From Bacillota bacterium (lineage in GTDB: Bacteria; Bacillota; Sulfobacillia; RBS10-35; JAJYVN01), in NCBI GenBank assembly GCA_021797775.1, contig JAJZZC010000025.1, forward strand, positions 1 to 36,773: a DNA stretch of 36,773 bases. The letters run 5' to 3'. Position 1 is the stretch's first letter. Each line of letters opens with the position of its first letter. Positions 32,547 to 36,773 of this stretch are shown here, one piece after another. The notes under the pieces are model-generated. The model did not search any database. It saw only the letters and a list, made by a program, of their open reading frames with translations, and was not told where the DNA came from. The translations under genes were made by a program, and so were the position numbers.

Positions 32547-33950
32547 TCACTCCCAGCGGACGGGGGAGACTTCCGGGCAGGTCTGCAGGGCCCGTTCCAT
32601 CTCTGCCTGGATGCGCGCGAGCGCTGCGGCATCCGTGCCCTCGCAGCGCAGCACAAGCACGGGCTGCGTGTTGCTCGCGCGGACCAGTCCCCAGCCGTCC
32701 CCGAACAACACGCGCGCCCCGTCGACGGTCACAACCTCGTGGTCGGCCAGGAAATACTTCTGCAGCCGCTCCACCACGAGGAACTTGACAGCGTCGGGGC
32801 AACCCACCCGCGTCTCCGGGGTGGCGGGGTAGCGGGGCAGGGCCGCGGCCAGGGCCGAGAGGGGCTGGTGTCCCTGCGACACCAGGCGCAGCAGGCGGGC
32901 GGCCGCATAGGTGGCGTCGTCGTATCCGGGGAACTCGTCGTGAAAGAAGAGGTGTCCGGACAGTTCGCCGGCAAAGGGGAGGTTCCGCGCATACAGCGTG
33001 GCCTTGATGTGAGAATGCCCTGTGCGGTGGAAGAACGGGCGGCCGCCGTGCGCCGCGGCGTCATCCCATAGGGCCTGTGAGCACTTCACCTCCACGAGCA
33101 CCGGGCTGCCGGGGTAGCGGGGAAGGAGTTCACGCCAGAAGAGCATCATGAGTTCGTCGCCCCACAGGATCCGGCCGTCGTCGGCCACTGCGCCGATGCG
33201 GTCGCCGTCGCCGTCGATGCCGATCCCGATGTCCGCACCCTGCCGGTGTACGGTGGCGATGAGCTCGCGCAGATTTTCGGGACGGACGGGGTCGGGATGA
33301 TGGTTCGGAAAGGTCGGGTCCGATGTGCAGTAGAGCTCGGTCACGCGGCAGCCGAGGCGGCGGAAGACCTCGGGCGTGATGGGCGAGGCCGTGCCGTTCC
33401 CACAGTCGACCACGATGTGCAGCGGCCGCTCCAAGCGCACCCGCCGCTCCAGATCCGCGAAGTAGGCGGGAAGGACGTCCATCGTCTGCACGGCGGGCCC
33501 CTTCTGGCCGTCGACCACCGTGCCGGCTGCGGCGAGGGCCCGCACCCGGTCGCGGAGGTCGGTGATCTCGCCGCCGACGAGCGTGCCGCGGCCCAGGGCC
33601 AGCTTGAAGCCGTTCTCGTGACCCGGGTTGTGGGAGGCGGTCACCATGATGCCCGGTTCGATGCCGAGGTGGATACGGGCGAAATAGAACACCGGGGTGG
33701 TGACCTGCCCCAGATCCACCACCGCCAGCCCCGCGGCCCGGAGTCCCTCCACCACGCCGCGCGCCAATTCCGGTGAGGACAGGCGGTTATCGCGTCCGAC
33801 CAGGGTCTGCTGCGCGCCGTACGCAGTGGCGAGGCGGCCGAAGGCCAGACCGAGCAGCCGTGCCAGTTCGGGCGTCAGGTCGGACCCGGCCACGCCGCGG
33901 ACGTCATACTCGCGCCAGATGGATTCCGGAACCGCGACAGCCGACACCAA
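32547..33950 (-). CDS. manB: Phosphomannomutase / phosphoglucomutase
   Basis: Predicted 467-residue alpha-D-phosphohexomutase that interconverts hexose 1- and 6-phosphates. All four family motifs are present: the phosphoserine loop VTASHNPGHENGFK, the Mg-binding loop GIDGDGDRIG, the sugar-binding loop FAGELSGHLFF, and the phosphate-binding loop RASNTQPVLVLRCEG. The N-terminal IWREYDVRGVAG is typical of the AlgC/ManB type. The start is TTG 33950 or the adjacent GTG 33947; a GGGGGTGGG run lies just upstream, close to either. It is followed by the NUDIX gene. GEMSGH in the usual form is GELSGH here, consistent with dual PMM/PGM enzymes; exact sugar preference is not certain. Confidence 0.92.
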   Translation of the reverse strand: MVSAVAVPESIWREYDVRGVAGSDLTPELARLLGLAFGRLATAYGAQQTLVGRDNRLSSPELARGVVEGLRAAGLAVVDLGQVTTPVFYFARIHLGIEPGIMVTASHNPGHENGFKLALGRGTLVGGEITDLRDRVRALAAAGTVVDGQKGPAVQTMDVLPAYFADLERRVRLERPLHIVVDCGNGTASPITPEVFRRLGCRVTELYCTSDPTFPNHHPDPVRPENLRELIATVHRQGADIGIGIDGDGDRIGAVADDGRILWGDELMMLFWRELLPRYPGSPVLVEVKCSQALWDDAAAHGGRPFFHRTGHSHIKATLYARNLPFAGELSGHLFFHDEFPGYDDATYAAARLLRLVSQGHQPLSALAAALPRYPATPETRVGCPDAVKFLVVERLQKYFLADHEVVTVDGARVLFGDGWGLVRASNTQPVLVLRCEGTDAAALARIQAEMERALQTCPEVSPVRWE

Positions 33951-34349
33951 CCCACCCCCGTTGTCCTCTCGCCGCCCGCGGGACCGAGGGGTCTCGCTTC
34001 GCGCCAGCCTTCGGCCGCGCGCCCAGGGATTCCTGCCGCCCTACCCCCTGGAGGCGCCGCTGTCGTTACCGGGCGAGGCAAGCGCCGCGGCCGCCCGTCG
34101 ACCGGGCATCCACCGCCGGGCGCGCTGTCCGACACGTTCCCGCGGGGCCGGGGCATATGCTCCGCCGATGGATGTCCGTTGTATCCGCCTGTTCCGCTGG
34201 GCCACGAAGCGGTGAGACCTGAAACCGGTCCGCCATTGGGAGGGGTTCCCCTGTCCGGTGCACACGTGCCCGATGCCGTTGTGTCTCAAGATGCCCGATC
34301 CCCGCATCCATCCGCTCGGCCCCGTATCCTATCTGAGGAAGTCGGCCGG
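33951..34349. other. Divergent intergenic region, manB / pseudokinase gene
   Basis: About 400 bp between two divergent genes. No promoter with both boxes could be defended on either strand. GAGGAAG at 34335-34341 is the likely ribosome site of the next gene. No gene is recognised. Confidence 0.4.
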
Positions 34350-35438
34350 GTGAAGGGGGGTGCCGCTGCGGGACGCGCCGAGCGCCCCGCCGACAACGCT
34401 GGCGCGGCCGGTCCGCCATCGCACCTCTGCGCGGCCCCACCGTCCCGCCGTGCCGCGGTGGCGCCTGCGGCGGGAGGCGCCTCCCGCGCCCCAGACGAAG
34501 CGGCGCTGGCGGAGCTGGCCACAATGCTTGGGGTGCGGCGCCTGCAGGCCTCGGCCCCCTGGGGGAGTTCCGTCGGGCGGGTGTGGCGTTTGCAGGCGCC
34601 GGAAACGGGAGAGGCCTGGTACTGGAAGGGGCGGCCCCATCCCCGCGAACTGTTCTTGCTGGAATTCCTTGGTGGAACCGCCCGCGTCCCGGCGGTCGCG
34701 GCGTGCCTGCCGCGGCGACCGTCAGAGCCGCCTCCGGCGGCCGCCGGCGTCGCCGCCGCCTGCCTGACCGAGGTGGCGGGCATCACCTTGGCACGGGCGC
34801 TGCACGCCGGGGTCGCCATTCCGGTGGACGCGTGGGGTCGGGCGATGGCCGTAGTGCATGGTCCTTGCGCGGCCGCACGCCGTTTGGAGGCATGGGCGGA
34901 TGTCCCGCAACGTCTGCCGGATCCCCTGACGGATGTGGGGGAGCGCCTGTCGCGTTGGGCGGAGACAGCGCGGCGGGTGCAGACGGCGGACGCGCAGGCC
35001 ATCATCGGACAGACGCTCGGCGCCCTGGCGGGCCTCGGTGCCCGTGCGGCGGCGGAATGGCGGCCGGACGAGGCGATCCTGTGCCACGGGGCCTGGAGCC
35101 CCGACCACCTACTGCTCGACCACGGCGAGATATCGGGTACGGTGGACTGGGAGCACGCGCGTTTGGGCCCGCCAGGATACGATCTGGCGACGGCCGTCCT
35201 GGGCCTGTTCCAGAGCGGGGTGTCGGCGCGGGCGGCCCTGGCCCTGGGTGATGCGCTGGCCGCCGCTTACGTGGCGGCATCGGGCAGACAGGTTCGTCTG
35301 ACGGCCTTCTACCTCGTTCTGGGTGCCGCCGAACGGCTGATGGAGGCGGTGGGCCTGAGGGCGGCCCGGAGGGGCGGGGCCGACGTGCAGGCCTGGACGG
35401 GACTCCTCGGGATGTGCCTGGCCCGTGCCTCCGTCTGA
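34350..35438 (+). CDS. APH-fold protein, probable pseudokinase
   Basis: Predicted 362-residue protein with the aminoglycoside-phosphotransferase fold. The segment that should be HGDxxxxN reads LCHGAWSPDHLLLD: the catalytic Asp is Ala248 and the Asn is His253. The later metal-binding Asp is kept (GTVDWEHARLGPPGYDLA, Asp266). A strand with the ATP-binding lysine (WYWKGRPHPRE) and a preceding Ser/Gly loop are visible. The GTG at 34350 has GAGGAAG 8 bases upstream; the first 60 residues are Ala/Pro-rich. Spore-coat CotS-like and other APH relatives include such degenerate members, so a non-catalytic role is possible. It is followed by a strong hairpin, and no neighbour explains its function. Confidence 0.72.
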   Translation: MKGGAAAGRAERPADNAGAAGPPSHLCAAPPSRRAAVAPAAGGASRAPDEAALAELATMLGVRRLQASAPWGSSVGRVWRLQAPETGEAWYWKGRPHPRELFLLEFLGGTARVPAVAACLPRRPSEPPPAAAGVAAACLTEVAGITLARALHAGVAIPVDAWGRAMAVVHGPCAAARRLEAWADVPQRLPDPLTDVGERLSRWAETARRVQTADAQAIIGQTLGALAGLGARAAAEWRPDEAILCHGAWSPDHLLLDHGEISGTVDWEHARLGPPGYDLATAVLGLFQSGVSARAALALGDALAAAYVAASGRQVRLTAFYLVLGAAERLMEAVGLRAARRGGADVQAWTGLLGMCLARASV

Positions 35439-35450
35439 GCACGCCGGCCT

Positions 35451-35501
35451 CCGGGCAAGCTGGCGGGGGGAGCGTGGGTCCCCCCCCGCCAGCTTGCCCG
35501 G
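35451..35501. terminator. Perfect 20-bp stem-loop
   Basis: CCGGGCAAGCTGGCGGGGGG (35451-35470) is followed by an 11-base loop and its exact complement at 35482-35501. It lies between the pseudokinase gene and a convergent gene. No U-tract follows, but the stem is the strongest in the window and placement suits a bidirectional terminator. Confidence 0.7.
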
Positions 35502-35520
35502 ACCGGCTGTTTCGGGGCGG

Positions 35521-36126
35521 TCAGCGGATGCAGCGGAACGGAAGGAGGAAGTCCGAGCAGCCGCAGTCGGCCCCGGAAGGGTCCGTGCGGCACGGCCGGA
35601 CGATCGGCGGCAGGAAGCCGCCCGTGGCCCGGAAGACGTGCTCGCCAGCGGCCGGCGGTGCTCCGGAAGGCCATCGGGCCGCCTGCGGAGGCGGAGACAG
35701 TGGAGGCGGAGGGGCAGGACCGAAAGCAGCCGGCGCCGTGCCGGCCGCGGGCCAGCCCGGACCCGGCGCGGAGGGAGCCTGCGCCAGACCCCGGGGAGCG
35801 GTTGGTGCATCTCTCCCGGACGCGGGCAGCGGGAACCCGCGCCAGGCCGGCATCGCCGATGTGCCGGCGATGGGGCGGGCCACGCCCGCCGATGATGCAG
35901 CCGGGTCGGGCGCGGGACCCTGTCCCGGACCGGAGTGCACGGCGGGCTTGAGCCCCTGCGCCGGTGGGTGGTGCGGGAATACCCGCGCGCGGGCCATGGC
36001 TGCCCCGGGGGGCAGCCATGGCCCGGTGGCAGCAGCGATCGTGCCCACGGCCGTCGCCCCGCGGGGTAGCAGGCGCTGCTGTCGTGCTGCGTTGGGCCAG
36101 ACATGTGCGGAATCGGTAGCTGGCAT
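35521..36126 (-). CDS. Pro/Ala-rich protein with C-terminal cysteines, unknown function
   Basis: Predicted 201-residue protein. GGGAGGA lies 7 bases before the ATG, one of the best ribosome sites in the window, which supports translation. The composition is dominated by Pro, Ala and Gly (for example APPPPLSPPPQAARW). The C-terminus holds four cysteines in about 20 residues: one in RPCRTD, two in DCGCSD and one in FRCIR. I see no signal peptide or membrane segment of standard form. The low-complexity body and Cys tail would suit a spore-coat or surface protein, but I do not recognise a family. It follows another Pro-rich ORF on the same strand with a 95-base gap. Confidence 0.5.
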   Translation of the reverse strand: MPATDSAHVWPNAARQQRLLPRGATAVGTIAAATGPWLPPGAAMARARVFPHHPPAQGLKPAVHSGPGQGPAPDPAASSAGVARPIAGTSAMPAWRGFPLPASGRDAPTAPRGLAQAPSAPGPGWPAAGTAPAAFGPAPPPPLSPPPQAARWPSGAPPAAGEHVFRATGGFLPPIVRPCRTDPSGADCGCSDFLLPFRCIR

Positions 36127-36221
36127 GCCGCCGTCCTCCCTGCGCACATCGTTGCATGTGCGCGTGCGCGTGTCGGCACGGATGCGGCAGGGGGCAGCGG
36201 TCCCGCCAGGTGCGGGCGGAC

Positions 36222-36773
36222 TCACCCCGCGCCGTCGCCGCTTCCGGTCTGCGCAGCCGGGTCGTCGCCCACCGTATCCCTTCGCGCTTTCCCCTCTCGC
36301 GCCGCTGGTTTGGCGGGGCCGGTGGAGGGGGCGGATTCCAAGGTACGCGCGTGCCCCCTTGTTGGGTCCCGCGCCGCCACCACAGTTCCGGTGAATTCCT
36401 CGCTCCGGTCAGCACCGTGTGCCTGATGGCCTTCGGTCTTGGCGGCTTCCAGCGAAGGTCCGCGGTTGCCCGCGGCCACGGGCTGCGCCTGCTCTGGAGC
36501 GGCGGGTGCAGAGGGCTGCAGCCCCGCGTCTGCCCGCCGCTCCGCGATCCGACCGGACCCTCCTGCGGAGCCCGGCGCCGTTACCGGCGTGGGGGAGAGG
36601 GGCTCGGGCGCCGCGGACCACAGTTCGGCCGCGGGTTCCTCCACTGCGGCGGCGGGCGGTGTGGGCGGTGCGGGCTCCCCCGCGGGTGCGGTGGGCGGTT
36701 CCGCGGCGGCGGCGGACGGTGTGGGCGGTGCGGGCTCCTCCGGTGCGGCGGGCGGTGTGGGCGGTGCGGGCTC
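36222..36773 (-). CDS. Pro/Ala/Glu-rich repeat protein, partial (runs off the window)
   Basis: The frame is open for 183 residues from the window edge to a TGA at 36222, so the N-terminus lies outside. The visible N-terminal part is made of repeats of about 12 residues (EPAPPTPPAAPE, EPAPPTPSAAAA, EPPTAPAG, EPAPPTPPAAAV). The rest is Ala/Gly/Glu/Arg-rich without recognised domains. Such repeats resemble extended linkers of surface, spore-coat or LysM-type proteins. A GC-rich open frame by chance is possible, but the in-frame spacing of the DNA repeats (60 and 36 bases) favours a coding region. Confidence 0.45.
   Translation of the reverse strand, partial: EPAPPTPPAAPEEPAPPTPSAAAAEPPTAPAGEPAPPTPPAAAVEEPAAELWSAAPEPLSPTPVTAPGSAGGSGRIAERRADAGLQPSAPAAPEQAQPVAAGNRGPSLEAAKTEGHQAHGADRSEEFTGTVVAARDPTRGHARTLESAPSTGPAKPAAREGKARRDTVGDDPAAQTGSGDGAG
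36658..36773. repeat. Three copies of a 20-bp GC-rich direct repeat
   Basis: GGTGTGGGCGGTGCGGGCTC occurs at 36658-36677, 36718-36737 and 36754-36773. The offsets of 60 and 36 bases are multiples of 12 as well as of 3, in keeping with repeats in the partial minus-strand gene. The third copy touches the window end, so the array may continue. Confidence 0.8.

Overview
The window is very GC-rich DNA (my impression is around 70%) from a bacterium. Four things point to a high-GC member of the Bacillota (Thermaerobacter-, Symbiobacterium- or Limnochorda-like): a FliY-type flagellar switch protein, an alpha-ribazole kinase of the CblS type, strong G-rich Shine-Dalgarno sites with frequent GTG/TTG starts, and a cobalamin riboswitch followed by an intrinsic terminator. 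The genus is inference; no rRNA or other marker gene is present.

Left part (1-8.5 kb). A decayed ISAs1-family transposase lies at the left edge. It is followed by a FliN/FliY-like gene, a small two-helix membrane protein, and a three-gene glycolate oxidase operon in the order glcE-glcF-glcD. Directly after the glcD stop codon sits a 162-bp element with 21-bp terminal inverted repeats flanked by TA, which looks like a MITE. About 690 bp without recognisable genes follows.

Middle part (7.5-31.9 kb). This is a near-complete cobalamin (B12) region in several transcription units. Minus strand: an APH-fold kinase; and separately a HAD hydrolase, cobU, cbiB and cobS. Plus strand: cblS (alpha-ribazole kinase); cobD (threonine-phosphate decarboxylase); cbiP/cobQ; then a sigma-A-like promoter, a cobalamin riboswitch and a terminator leading into one long, tightly overlapped operon: cbiX, cbiC, cbiD, cbiET, cbiL, cbiF, cbiG-cbiH fusion, a small unknown ORF, cbiA, cobN, chlI-chlD fusion and cobO. 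CbiD and CbiG mark the anaerobic (early cobalt) route, yet the operon carries both the early chelatase CbiX and a late-type CobN/ChlID chelatase. No precorrin-6A reductase (CbiJ/CobK), CobT, dedicated threonine kinase (PduX/BluE) or CobC phosphatase is seen. The unassigned kinase, HAD hydrolase and small ORF in the region are therefore natural candidates for missing steps.

Right part (31.9-36.8 kb). A NUDIX hydrolase and a phosphomannomutase/phosphoglucomutase lie on the minus strand, a probable APH-fold pseudokinase on the plus strand, and two unknown Pro/Ala-rich proteins on the minus strand. One of these has 12-residue repeats and runs off the window.

The strongest points for a second look are the riboswitch-controlled operon with two kinds of cobaltochelatase, a CbiC whose expected catalytic histidine reads as tyrosine, the small ORF nested with start/stop overlaps on both sides between cbiGH and cbiA, and the candidate replacement enzymes for missing B12 steps. 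Nothing here is clearly a wholly new system.
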